This document shows positions 22,101 through 31,002 of a stretch of 64,000 bases of DNA, piece after piece. This DNA is from Mya arenaria (taxonomy: Eukaryota > Mollusca > Bivalvia > Myida > Myidae), in contig NC_069125.1 of the NCBI RefSeq assembly GCF_026914265.1, positions 66,639,479-66,703,478 on the forward strand. Direction: 5' to 3'. Positions within the stretch are counted from its first letter, which is position 1; each line of letters begins with the position of its first letter. The position numbers were made by a program, and so were the translations under genes. The notes beneath the pieces are model-generated. The model saw only the letters and a list, made by a program, of their open reading frames with translations, was not told where the DNA came from and searched no databases.

Positions 22101-24504
22101 ATTTATCAACAGCTCTACTAAATATTGATTGGAGTTTTCACAAGCCAGATGTAATATGCCTACAGTTTCTTAATGAAAAGCACCGACATTTGACAAGACC
22201 CTGAACCATGATGTATTTTATGCGTATTTTCCAAAAATCTAAAAATAGTAACAACATCAAGTTTTTGTTTACATTGTATCCATCTCTGTTTTTGACTGAA
22301 AACAAAAGGGACTTAGACATTCTCCCGCTTTTGAACCCAATCTACCGACCAAAATATACCTCACTGCCATTCAGTGCTACTAACCTGTCATTACATGCTG
22401 CTGAAAACATGTATAATAATTATGGTGGTTTATACTTGCATTACAAATTGAAAAGTAAAAGGATGTTGAATTTAATATTAAAACAGGCTCAACAATGAAA
22501 AAATGTAAAAAGTGGAAGGGACTCCTAATTTCAGGAAGGGACACCTGATTTCAAATGTTGGTGTCCCTTCGGGATCCCTTGGAAAAATGGTTAGTGTCGA
22601 CCCCTGAAATTGACAACAGTTGTCTAGAATTTTATTAGAAATCATAATTTGTACGTATTGCGTAAATGTTATAAATCCGAATGTTTCGTCCCCTTAACAT
22701 TTCGACCACAAGTTATTTTAAGGTTGTATATAATTACATGGGTGAAAGTTTCAGCCTCATGTGGCTTAATATGCACTTATAGCAACATATGAAGAAACAA
22801 GAGAACCGTGGTGTGTAGGTTATAGTCCATATAATGGAAAATAACCAAATTTATTAATGGAAAATAACAAAATTTATTACAAGCGAAGCCCAGTAATAAG
22901 TTTTGTTATTTTCCATTACATGAGCTGTAACCGACTTATAGTTCACCCTAGTTTCTAAGCCAATCATCGAACAAGGCCGTATACAGCGTGCCCATTGGCT
23001 GCTCGAAGTTCATTTGGCGCGCGCCATGTCTGTTGACCTAGTTATAATAATTAACTTATTGGATGCAGATGTGATCTTATATGAAACCTATTCGAGCAAA
23101 GATTTGAAAATCTCTGGGTGATGATTGGCTTAGAAACTAGGGTGAGCTATAAGGTCCTATATAGCTCACCTGATCAAAGAGTTACAAAAGAGTAATTGCA
23201 AATAATCTTTGCATATAGACGTATAAAAAAATAAACTTCTCAAGGGGGTCCGAATTTGCTCAAAAAATATTCTAAAGGGGGTTCTTTTCTCATCAAATAA
23301 ACTTCTGAAGGGGGATGGTCCATTTTGAAAGTGCCTTCCTGGGGTGGGACATATGTTTTACTGGAATAGCCCTCATTCATTGACATTGTACAAGAATTTG
23401 TTTGTGAATGGAATCTGTGATCTTTAAGAAAGGGTCATTTATTGCCTTTCATGGAAAACTAACCACTCTTCTGTTCAACAGCTGTTGATGGTGGATACTT
23501 GGCAGACGATTCCCAAGAGGTGCCAGATATGGATCTGCCTTCCCATGGCCTTGACGTGGACGGATTCTCCCTCGCCCTTGTGACTGGCTACGAAGACCTT
23601 GGCGTGTTCTACACAGACGCCAATGACAAACAGGTATACATAGAGGGACAGTATATATTTACCTCCCAGACAAAAGGTTCCTGTTTCAGTCACTTAATTG
23701 ACAAAACATCCAGTCTCCTTTTAAAGGAACACAACTTAGAATTGCAGTTTAAGAGTAGGTTATCTGGTGAATACAAAATGGTGACCATTGACCCACAAGT
23801 GTGACCATAACCTTGAATATTGCTGTTTTTAATGTTACACAGTGCACTTTTCATATAATGATAGTTATATTCACCATTATTCTGCAATGTTCTTTCATAT
23901 AAATGCTGAAAACAGCTTACATCAAATTAATCAAAAAAGTTTCTCGAGTGAAGAGCAGTCCTTGAAGCTAGAAATTATAGCATGATATCATTAAAGTGAC
24001 ACTCTTATTCTAAATCAATAGATACACATGTAAAACTAACATTAATTTTGAGTGATACACCCTCAATTACTTATTAAATAATGCATTTATGGAAAATATT
24101 AATTACTATTGACAGTATTATAACTGTGTATTTAATAGCTGAACACTCAAACATATTAAATGATTGGTGAATGCTAAAATTTTTACTGTGATCTACTATG
24201 GTCTCATAAGTTAGCAATACCGTGTTTTCTGCACATTTCTTTTTAATTAAACTCGGAATCCTTCATTAGCATCATTGTTATCGACATTTATTCATCATTT
24301 TTGGTATATATTAAAACAATTGTATTTAATGTGTTAGATCTTATTTGGGAGCCATAGTGCATCTTTAAATAAGTATCTTTCGGTATAAATATAAAGTATT
24401 AATTGATGAATGAATGAAATGCCTTGTATATGCTTTAGCATTACCCGTTAGAAGACAGTTTCCTGGCTGCTGATATGGACAGCCAGGTGGTCCCAGACTT
24501 GTGA
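4019..24504 (+). CDS. MEIOSIN/BHMG1-like bHLH and HMG-box protein (13 exons)
   Basis: Exons: 4019-4185, 4520-4595, 4880-4991, 5235-5412, 13371-13571, 15147-15320, 15603-15718, 15929-15997, 18520-18585, 18761-18835, 19100-19323, 23482-23633, 24439-24504 (TGA at 24502). Every junction has AG/GT borders and the phases join without a stop. From ATG 4036 this gives 1659 nt, 552 aa. Residues about 10-75 form a bHLH (basic VRVRRRQSDAKWRASV, loop with KRKLSK, helix 2 ALTLKETERHIVCLERKL). Residues 359-381 are a Lys/Arg-rich probable nuclear signal. Residues 407-450 resemble an HMG box (YLLFYQ..., then AAMWEGLGDEERTMYARLAS). The bHLH plus HMG order is that of vertebrate MEIOSIN, a transcription factor that works with STRA8 to start meiosis; the assignment to this family is inferred. 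ATG 4036 has G at -3, but an acceptor lies at 4018, so upstream exons are possible. The middle is acidic and Ser/Thr/Pro-rich, as in disordered activator regions. A different bHLH-HMG factor is the main alternative. Confidence 0.72.
4520..4595 (+). CDS. bHLH exon 2 (helix 2)
   Basis: Acceptor 'tatatgcag' and donor GTAACA. The frame is ALTLKETERHIVCLERKL followed by KELLELR. Joined to the previous exon in phase 0 it completes a canonical K-L-S-K plus helix 2 of a bHLH domain, with a leucine-heptad-like continuation. Confidence 0.85.
5849..7305. repeat. 17-bp minisatellite in intron 4
   Basis: About 80 imperfect copies of a 17-bp unit (+ strand catggtataactgtgaa). Common variants carry 'tgtcc', 'tgtac' or 'catgtttaa'. 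Because 17 is not a multiple of 3, long open frames with a 17-residue period (QLYHVHSYTMDT-type) appear on the minus strand. They are repeat artefacts, not genes. The right end decays into 'catgtttaactgtgaa' variants. Confidence 0.93.
7306..7985. other. Intronic AT-rich DNA
   Basis: Apart from the possible terminal exon at 7503-7562, nothing is recognised. The motif 'gagcttacctgagcatgc' near 7770 is an echo of the adjacent repeat family. Confidence 0.5.
7503..7562 (+). CDS. Possible alternative terminal exon of the bHLH-HMG gene
   Basis: A good acceptor ('ctgtctgtttag') is followed by an open phase-0 frame, ISEMLLAADPNIPIRKQIY, ending in TAG at 7560-7562. The preceding exon (to 5412) ends in phase 0, so splicing here would give a short bHLH-only protein without the HMG box. 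It may equally be a chance acceptor. Confidence 0.3.
   Translation: MSEMLLAADPNIPIRKQIY
7986..8690. repeat. Interspersed repeat ('agctcacctgagc' type)
   Basis: Opens with 'agctcacctgagcacaaagt' and ends near 'gggccatcttggccatcttg'. The inside has no open frame. Its head and tail resemble a non-coding dispersed repeat common in bivalves; this is from memory of the pattern and is not proven here. Confidence 0.5.
8985..9925. repeat. Diverged tandem array of about 145-bp units
   Basis: Six to seven degraded units share 'actaaagaatgcttgcaccc', 'aggaacttcatacttggta', 'catgactagtagatgac' and 'ggtcaaaggtcaaggt'. It is the same family as the better preserved array at 19930-20640. No coding content. 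Confidence 0.8.
10114..13370. other. Rest of intron 4; no gene recognised
   Basis: AT-rich intronic DNA before the exon at 13371. The part 10440-11400 has repeated 'agggga' and 'ccccttg/tttcccc' strings that look like an old dispersed repeat. 12370-12600 has GGTCA-poor text typical of dispersed non-coding repeats. Short open frames have no recognisable domain. Confidence 0.45.
13691..15118. repeat. 44-bp minisatellite in intron 5
   Basis: About 32 copies of a 44-bp unit containing 'aactataagcaagattata' and 'aggcataagccattgtactg'. The left half carries 'catacagg' variants and the right half 'cataaaaagg' variants, so subfamilies expanded in blocks. The array stops only about 28 bp before the exon at 15147. 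Minus-strand open frames rich in 'LLIVQYNGLCF' are repeat artefacts. Confidence 0.93.
15603..15718 (+). CDS. Acidic exon with LxCxE motif
   Basis: Exon of the MEIOSIN-like gene, acceptor 'atttccaccag', donor GTAAGG. It encodes an acidic segment (ENFELSEDEDGTSLLCTES). LLCTE at 15672-15686, about residues 321-325, fits the LxCxE retinoblastoma-pocket motif and has acidic neighbours. STRA8 is reported to contact RB; a link here is inference. Confidence 0.7.
16583..17670. repeat. Dispersed repeat with internal tandem units of about 180 bp
   Basis: Begins near 'agctcgactattcgaag' and ends near 'cggaatagtcgaatgcg', which is a short inverted match. Between them lie about five units sharing 'ggttaatatctcagcaacta', 'cttgaggtattgcattgaga' and 'aatggtactcaaccatcca'. 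Non-coding. It lies in intron 8 of the MEIOSIN-like gene. Confidence 0.8.
17671..18519. other. End of intron 8; nothing recognised
   Basis: AT-rich sequence with poly-A runs near 18308-18350. No exon evidence until the acceptor at 18518-18519. Confidence 0.5.
19100..19323 (+). CDS. HMG-box exon
   Basis: Acceptor 'atatactcttgcag' and a strong donor, GTGAGT. It encodes the HMG-like segment (YLLFYQ..., W in AAMWEGLGDEERTMYARLAS) and a following acidic stretch. The conserved aromatic-LF start, Trp and (D/E)EER...Y pattern match the first two helices of HMG boxes. The last base leaves phase 1, matching the acceptor at 23482. Confidence 0.8.
19826..20640. repeat. Dispersed repeat with 145-bp tandem units rich in GGTCA
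   Basis: The head is 'atgcccccttttgaaaaaag' plus a GGTC tract, followed by five units sharing 'ggtttccgatcaataacttg', 'agaacgctttgaccca' and 'gaccagcagatgaaccctat'. Each unit ends with GGGTCAAAGGTCAAGGTCA. In four units this continues as AGGTCAGTGTGACCT, at 20052-20066, 20197-20211, 20342-20356 and 20479-20493. It lies in intron 11 of the MEIOSIN-like gene. The diverged array at 8985-9925 is the same family. Confidence 0.9.
19870..19923. repeat. GGTC/GTCT microsatellite
   Basis: Pure 4-bp repeat tract (cggt/ctgt) that follows the 'atgcccccttttgaaaaaagt' head of the adjacent dispersed element. Confidence 0.9.
20758..21045. repeat. Short dispersed element with 'atgcccccc...gggggcata' ends
   Basis: The left end 'ttatgccccccttcgaagca' and right end 'gcgctcagggggcataatg' form a short inverted match. 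The inside carries the 'gcacatgtcggtcggtctgt' string also seen at 19862. It is a non-autonomous element of the same superfamily as its neighbour. Confidence 0.7.
21233..21332 (+). CDS. Possible nested first exon with SAM-like start
   Basis: ATG with a favourable context (aagATGG), 33 codons plus one base, then a perfect donor GTAAGT. Reads MAEAPEFVKSWSKTNLQNWL then ETNSCAACVDTFR. The W-S-x-x-x-L-x-x-W-L...F-R spacing resembles the start of a SAM domain. It lies inside intron 11 of the MEIOSIN-like gene on the same strand. No SAM-completing exon was identified, but the exon at 23482 is phase-compatible, so this could be an alternative promoter and first exon. A solitary pseudo-exon is also possible. 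Confidence 0.45.
21343..22611. mobile_element. Element with imperfect terminal inverted repeats (about 1.27 kb)
   Basis: The left end (caaattgcagtgttcgacac, then taacgggatcccgagga) is matched inverted by the right end (...gggatccctt...ttagtgtcgacccctgaaattg). Sub-terminal 'gggacacctga' also recurs. An internal 96-codon open frame (22208-22498) has no recognised domain. Probably a non-autonomous DNA transposon. It starts about 10 bp after the donor of the exon at 21233. Confidence 0.65.
22934..23153. mobile_element. Small foldback element (MITE-like)
   Basis: Left arm 'cttatagttcaccctagttt' (continuing ctaagccaatcatc) is mirrored by 'gatgattggcttagaaacta' (continuing gggtgagctataag) at the right end, about 34 bp with one or two mismatches. 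The flanking 22823-22930 is another inverted pair built on 'aatggaaaataac/gttattttccatt'. Confidence 0.8.
24439..24504 (+). CDS. Terminal coding exon of the MEIOSIN-like gene
   Basis: Acceptor 'tatatgctttag'. It encodes HYPLEDSFLAADMDSQVVPD then L and TGA, phase 0 with the exon ending at 23633. A canonical AATAAA lies about 100 bp downstream (24606-24611), supporting the gene end here. Confidence 0.75.
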   Translation, partial: HYPLEDSFLAADMDSQVVPDL

Positions 24505-24605
24505 GAGAGGTCATTGAGGCCACTGTATTGGGCAAGCGATGTCCTAAACAGACACCATGTAGCATCCAACCAATGATTCATGTTTGACTTAAAACTACAA
24601 TGAAT

Positions 24606-24611
24606 AATAAA
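24606..24611 (+). terminator. Polyadenylation signal AATAAA (MEIOSIN-like gene)
   Basis: Canonical hexamer about 100 bp past the stop codon at 24504. Confidence 0.5.
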
Positions 24612-25317
24612 TCAGGATAAAAGTTGTTTGAGCAAATTTATTTTCTTTTACAGTTTTGACTGTTTTTAATAACATTTATATTTGCTTTAACTCTAAAGGA
24701 AATGTGTTAATTGCATGATTCATGTTTTGAACATGCCAAGTTTGTAAAGAAACTCTATTCAATGAAAATTATGATTAATAATGACATTGACATGCTGTTT
24801 TTTGTTCTTGTTGTTTTGTATTGTTTACTTCAATTATGATTGTCTTCATTTTTATTTTTTTTAAAGATCTTCATTGAAGATTGTTGATGAAATGATGTTT
24901 GCACTTGTTTTCACTCAAGGGTATTTCTTTTATATAAAGAACTGAATGTTATGCTTGTTTGCTTGTTTTTATCTCCTCTGAGCCCAAGGACACCGCTTCC
25001 AGTTGCTTGTTATCATTTATAAAAAAAATTTGGTCAGAACTTGTGTCTCTATTGTTACTGGGTGAATTTTGATTACAGTCAAAGCAGGTCACATAGTCAA
25101 GTATTTAAAACAACAACTTATTTCCAATAGGCACCATATTTTATCCAAATTCTATGAAGGTGGTCAGAATGTTTTTCAGTATAAAATGAGGTTAAGATCT
25201 ATTGCCTGTCATTATCAGTCAAAATGCAGCGCGAATCTTCAAAGGATTCTGAGCTGTGTCGCATACATGGTACTTTTTGGTAGTTCTACGTTCACGTTGA
25301 AAACTGTTTTTCGCTTG
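24612..25317. other. Intergenic, nothing recognised
   Basis: AT-rich sequence between the end of the MEIOSIN-like gene and the transposase remnant. Open frames here have no recognisable content. Confidence 0.5.
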
Positions 25318-25790
25318 GTTGTTTTTTAAAGGGGGCCTTTATAGCCTGCAAGACAGTAATCATCCTTGTGGGCCTGTTTTTGCAGCAACAAATGGAAACC
25401 TTACCACTGTTAGAGCTATGGTAAATGAAGATGACAAACATACTATTTCCCAGCTACCTTATAATCTAGGCCTTTCAGGAGGGACCGCCCATTATATTCT
25501 GCCTGACTGTTTGAAATTAACGAAGCTTAATAGTGTGCCACGTGAATCAATTATTACTTGAAACCGGAACAATGGTCAAGCATTTCAATTGTGACACATT
25601 TTCCTATTTCACTTGCTTAAAAAATGTTCCCATAAAACTCGTGCTATTAGAAGTTCCATTGGCCCTGCAATTGTTCAGTGTCTCAACAATATACCAAAGG
25701 GGGACCACTTCGCAGCATTTAGGTCGTGGATAGCAATACTTAAAGGTGTATATCTGTGAAGGGGAATACTTTAAAGGGTTGACGTGAAAC
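25318..25790 (+). pseudogene. Mariner-like transposase remnant, internally deleted
   Basis: The frame 25400-25560 contains VRAMVNEDDKHTISQLPYNL followed by GLSGGTAHYILPDCLKL, which resembles the N-terminal helix-turn-helix of mariner/SETMAR-type transposases. About 150 bp later, frames around 25680-25785 read CLNNIPKGDHFAAFRSWIAI and then, shifted, GEYFKGL. This resembles the C-terminal end of the same protein class. The catalytic middle is missing and frameshifts are present, so it is a dead, deleted copy. Confidence 0.6.
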
Positions 25791-26037
25791 GAATGTCTGA
25801 CTCAGTGAACAATTTATACACACGAAAACAAGTTACATTACTTTTTGAATGTCCCTGTACGCTCGAAACCAGATTTTCTATCCAATCTTCATGAAACATA
25901 GCCAGAATCTCTTTTTTACCATACATATTTTTTTCGGTTAAAGGCATGTCACTAAGTCAAATAACATAAGCCTTGTAAACCTTATTTAGCCATAGGTTTC
26001 TACCAATTTTTATGAACATTGATCAGACTGCTTTTAA

Positions 26038-27795
26038 TTATCCCCCGCCGAATCGAAGATTTCGGGTGGGGGATATTGTTTTGGCGTTGTCCGTCCGTCA
26101 TTCCTTCCATCCGTCCGGTACCATATCTTGGTAGGCATTGATCAGAAAATGTTCGAACTTGGTCAGAATGTTCATCTTGATCAAATCTCGACCACTTATA
26201 AAAGTGGGTCACATGGGGTCAAAAACTAGGTCACTAGGTCAAATCTTAGAAAAATCGTTGGAACATACTAGAGGCATTATACATGGTCAAATATTCATGA
26301 AACTTACTCAGAATGTTTTCCTTGATGAACTCTTGGTCGTAATTAAAACTGGGTCACATATGATAGAAAATTAGGTCACTAGGTCAAATCTTAGAAAAAT
26401 CTAGTCGAGAGCCATATCATGGTAATGATAGGTCAAGTTATGTTCAAAATTGGTCATGATGTAACCCTTGAAGAAATATTGACCAATTAAAAAAGTGGGT
26501 CACGGGGTCAAAAACTAGGTCACTAGGTCAAATTTTAGGAACATACTAGAGGCACGATACATGATCAAATATTCATGAAACTTCATCAGAATGTTTTCCA
26601 TGATGAACTGTTGCTCGTTAATAAAACTGGGTCACATATGATTGAAAACTATGTCACTAGAGCAAATCTTAGAAAAATCTTGCCGGAACCATATCATGGT
26701 AATGATTGGTCGAGTTATGTTCAAAATTGGTCATGCTGTACCACTTGATGATATATGGACCACTTAAAAGTGGGTCACATGGGGTCAAAAACTAGGTCAG
26801 TTGGTCAAATCTTAAAAAAAATATTTGGAACATACTAGAGGCATTTTACATAGTCAAATATTCATAAAACAGAATGTTTTCCTTGATGAAATCTTGGACT
26901 TAATTTAAGCTGGTTCACATATGAGCAAAAATTAGGTCACAAGGTCAAATCTTTGGCCGGAATGGAAATGATCGGTCGGATTATGTTCAAACTTGGTCAT
27001 GATGTACCCCTTGATGAAATATGGACCGCTTGTGGGGCACATGGGGTCAAAAATTAGGTCACTTTGATAGATCTTAGAAAAATCTTTGAAACACATTAGA
27101 GACAATATGTATGGTCTAATATTCATGAAACTTAATCAGAATGTTGTCCTTGATGAACTCTTGGACATGTTTTAAACTGGGTCACATGTGATAAGAAATT
27201 AGGTCACTAGGTCAAATCTTTCAAAAATCTTGTCCGATACTATTTTATGGTGGTGATTGGTCGGATTTTGTTCAAAAAATGGTCAGAATGTTCTCTTGGG
27301 TTAAATTTCGACTGCATTTTAAAAGTGGGTCATATGGGTCAAAAATTAGGTCACTATGTCATATCCTACAGAAATCTTGGGAACACTCTAGAGGCAATAC
27401 ATCTGCTCTAATTTCCATGAAACTTAATCAGAATGCCTCGATGAAATCTTGGAATAGTTTGAAACTAGTAGGTCAAATCTTAAAGAAGAACTTGTGGACA
27501 CTCAAGAGGCTATATTTTTTGCAATATATCTGGACCAATCTTCATGAAACTTGATCAGAATGTTTGCCTTGATGAAATCTTAGAATAGTTTGGAACTGGG
27601 TAACATGGAGTAATAAACTAGGTTTCTTGGTCAATTCTAATTGTTACATTATTTACACTATTTTTTTATTTTTTTATTTTATTTTAAACAGCTGCATATA
27701 TATAAATATATATATTTCATCAACAATTGATTTCCACTCCTTGACTTAGCCCAATCTGACGGGGGATATCAATTCAACGAATTTGCTTGTTTATA
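26038..27795. repeat. Long dispersed repeat with GGTCA-rich tandem units
   Basis: Starts 'tatcccccgccgaatcgaag' and ends 'gacgggggatatcaattcaa'. The unit of about 270-290 bp recurs about six times with shared strings 'gggtcaaaaactaggtcact', 'aggtcaaatcttagaaaaat' and 'tattcatgaaacttaatcag'. Non-coding. The ends 'tatcccccg' and 'cgggggata' are a short inverted match. Confidence 0.8.
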
Positions 27796-28397
27796 AATAC
27801 AATCAATTTGTAGGTAAATTTGATTATAGGCCGTCTCCGTCAAAAACGGTCTATCACTAGTTCTAGTCAATATAATCTTGGATACCCTTCTTCTAACCAA
27901 TCTTCATGAAATTAGGTAGAAACTCATGCATGTACGAGTTCACGGTTGGTCACATATGGATTGTGGTAAAAAAGTAAGTCAGAGACAAAAAAAGCAACCC
28001 TTTAAGAGGCCACAATTTATACCAAGACATAAAACTTTATTAGAAAGTAAGATGAGATTTAGGTCAAATTTTATCTAAATTCTAGTTGAAACTTATACAT
28101 GTATAATTATATTCTAAAAGTTTGACAACACTAGCATTGTATTGATGCTTGCTACCATGTACATGTCAAGTTCTGGGGAGGAGCATATATAGTATACTTG
28201 TGCAATATTCTGTTCCAGATGAAACCAGTATTGTAGTTAATGCTTTGTTCTAAACAATGCCATTATTCAAAGGAAAGACAGCTCATTCATTTTTATGATG
28301 GATACGAACAGCTTGAACTCAATGTCGAATAAAAAAATGACAAACGTGTAAGACTTGTGAAATTGATATGTTTTGTTGTAGGTGCATGGATAATGTA
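27796..28397. other. Intergenic DNA 3' of the GARIN-like gene
   Basis: No gene recognised. On the minus strand this holds the 3' flank of the GARIN-like gene. Confidence 0.45.
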
Positions 28398-30816
28398 TCA
28401 CGTGGTCATTCCATTAGGCTCTACCCGTGTCTTCTGTGATTTCTTACCGAAGAACCATTTTTTACGTTTTACTTCTTTACTTTTACCATCCACAATGTCT
28501 TCAACAGATCCGAAATGGTTATCAAGCTTAGCATTTTCTTTAGGTTGTTTTCGTTTCGTTTTCTTCTTTTCATCATTTTCGCCCTTCTGTGTCGCGACCC
28601 GATCACCGTCCCGCCCGTGCCCCACGGTAGCTTGAGAGTCCTGTTCCAGATAGTACTCTGGGTAGGGGAGGCAGACGGCGTCGAACTGCGCCCGGATGTA
28701 GCGGTACGGGTCCGCAAAGATGTAGTCCACCCGCTCCACCCAGCGCGCCCACGTCTCTTCTAGATTGCCATTGAAACACGTCGTCGTCATCTCGTAGTAC
28801 CTATAAAAACAATAAGCCTGTTTTTAATAGGACAAATACGGACAGTTGTTGAAGTAATAATCATGACTGCATGCAAATGTATATTTATGGCACTTTTGCA
28901 TTTATCGTTCATTCACATACTATAACAGGAAAACAGTTATTTTCTTATCATTAACACAAATGGGCATGCCTTTTCCCAAAGCAACATTGTAATTTTATTG
29001 ACTGACCCATTCATTATTCGGGTAATTATTCACTAACCTGATCCTGTTATAGAAGTTGACGGTAAGCTGATATTTCACGCGCGAATACGAGATGCGGAGG
29101 AAACATATTGGCCAGACCGCGGACAGCTCCAGACCGTCCGTGAACGGGTCCACTTCTGTGTCGTAGTACACTTCCGGGTCTGTCTTGTAATTTCGGATGT
29201 GGCGGCTGGCCAACAGCAGGAAGACCGGCGTCATGCCCAGAATTAGCTGTCTGGAACACAGGAATATTACAATATACAGAAATAAATACTCTGATGATTG
29301 TTTACGTTAAAGTATTCAAAATATCATCTGCTTCTACAATCATTTTCATCGCTTCGTGCGTGTTCTCAATCCGTAGTAAACTGAAGAAAGTTTCACGGCT
29401 TGAATCTCTTCAGACAATCAAAGAGTGTACAGTCGAACCCCGTTGGCTCGAACTCGGTCGGCTTGAATTCTTCGTTTGCTCCAACTGTAAAGGTCCGACT
29501 TCTTTATACTGAAAGGTAAGAATTCCCGCTTGGCTCTAATTTTCCGGGGCTCTAGGTATTTTCCCCGGTCCCTGGGAGTTCGAGCCAACGGTGTTCGACT
29601 GTATAAAAATGTTGAAATTACCGTCAATTGAACGAACTCGTGTTACCTGATTGGCACGTGCATATCATCTTCCTCGACAAACTCTCCCTCTGCGATGACG
29701 ACGTCCTCCAGCTCTTCATACTCGCCGCCCCGTAGCAACGTCTGCAGCGTCCGTCCCGCCACTTTCTGCTAATAACACGCAGTCATGGACGCGCAGCTAA
29801 AATTGTTTGTGGATCCTGTGTGACTGTTCACCGACACCGTGGCAACAGACGTCATATGATAACGTCAAACGAAATTCGACGTCACGTCAAATTTTACGTT
29901 CATGACATCTGATTAAAAGCCCGGTGTAAGATGTTAAAAAATGTGTGGAGAAAGGAAGATGCTGTCATCGATAAAGCGTCATTTTACTTTTTGTCTAGTA
30001 TGGTAATTACTTTTATATAGCAAAACATATTAACTATGTAAACGACTGTCGAAAGCAATGTACTTCGGTAGTTAAACAAGAACCTATTAGCATTATAGGA
30101 AAACATGACCTTGAACAGAATTTATGTAAGGTGTTTGTAATAAAGTTGTCGAAGCCGATTTTTCAAAGCTAAGTACTTCACCGTGACATGCAGGCAAACA
30201 TCCCACGTAGCAATACTGAACACTAATCGAGAGATGTTAGAATATTACATTCGTAGTTTTGGCTGGTGCCAGGAACTTCAGGTAACTATTCGCAATTTCT
30301 CCTAGTTCCAAAGCTCTAGAAAATAGCATTGTCATTATTAAAGATATATCAGTTTCGATATCAAATGGACGGTGGAAGAGTACATAAAAAAGTGAACAAA
30401 TATTCTCGCTTTTGGTGGTTTCGAGGTGGGATAACAAACTAAAAAAACCCTTAAAAAACCCATTCATATCAGATGATTTCCACATGATTTTCATATATAT
30501 ATATATATATATATATAAACACCTTCACCTTTTTGTGTCTTAAGAAATGTTTTACTTTAACCCTACTATCAGAATAAACATGGTTATTCCTGGTATGACA
30601 TCATTGCTGTCTATCCCTTGTAACTGGTGGTGCCAGACTACTCACACGACGTCAGGAATGTTGGCAGTGGCAAACGGCAATGGGAAACTTACCTGGAAAA
30701 CGTATATACTCAGATCATTTACCTGACGAGCCGCATTGTTTTCTTGGCGAAAACATAGGCTCGAGATCGCGGTGCTGTGGAATTACCTTGCCCATCAGTG
30801 GAACCGCGCTCGGCAT
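28398..30816 (-). CDS. GARIN/FAM71-like protein (4 exons, 254 aa)
   Basis: Exons in transcription order: 30787-30816, 29647-29765, 29038-29250, 28398-28800. Phases join exactly (765 nt, 254 aa plus stop). The first exon is MPSAVPLMGK followed by donor GTAATT. The body shows LQTLLRGGEYEELE, MTPVFLLLASR, DGLELSAVWPICFLRISY, KYQLTVNFYNRIRYYEM and EETWARWVERVDYIF in order. This spacing follows the FAM71/DUF3699 fold, now called Golgi-associated RAB2 interactor (GARIN). In mammals these proteins act at the Golgi and acrosome of developing sperm; whether the mollusc copy does is inferred. The Lys-rich tail (KKKTKRKQPKEN...) looks disordered. It is divergent from the PDZ gene, with 186 bp between start codons. 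The match is by pattern and not by search; a different PH-like family is possible. Confidence 0.65.
29428..29603. mobile_element. MITE with 'TACAGTCGAACC' ends in GARIN-like intron 2
   Basis: Left end 'tacagtcgaaccccgttggc' (continuing tcgaactc) and right end 'gagccaacggtgttcgactg' plus 'ta' are inverted copies of about 26 bp, bounded by TA. A 176-bp non-autonomous element, consistent with Tc1/pogo-type TA-target transposons. Confidence 0.85.
29845..29895. promoter_or_regulatory. Cluster of CRE-like ACGTCA half-sites
   Basis: Within about 50 bp occur gacgtcatatg, aacgtcaaac and gacgtcacgtcaaa. They lie in intron 1 of the GARIN-like gene. CRE sites drive many spermatid genes in mammals; function here is speculative. 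Confidence 0.3.
30494..30517. repeat. (AT)n microsatellite
   Basis: Uninterrupted AT dinucleotide tract in intron 1 of the GARIN-like gene. Confidence 0.9.
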
Positions 30817-31002
30817 TGATACGGCGATAACGCTAGAGATAATCTTCCGTGCTAGAGTTTCACGAAATTTGGAAATATAACACCTGCTGATCGTTGATAA
30901 ATACTGAAAAACGTTTTCAAAACAAAATACATGCTAACAGTAGGTGGTTAAAGTGGTTGGAACTTTCCGTTTGAACTCCCGGGCTAATTCCTATACGGGA
31001 CA
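30817..31002. promoter_or_regulatory. Bidirectional promoter interval, GARIN-like / PDZ gene
   Basis: The 186 bp between two divergent start codons (30816 minus, 31003 plus) must carry the 5' ends of at least one and probably both genes. No TATA box stands out. Contains 'ccgtttgaactcccgggcta'. Confidence 0.6.

Noticed and set aside
22208..22498. 96-codon plus-strand frame
   Set aside because: Lies within a TIR element and has no recognisable domain or splice context; not called as a gene.
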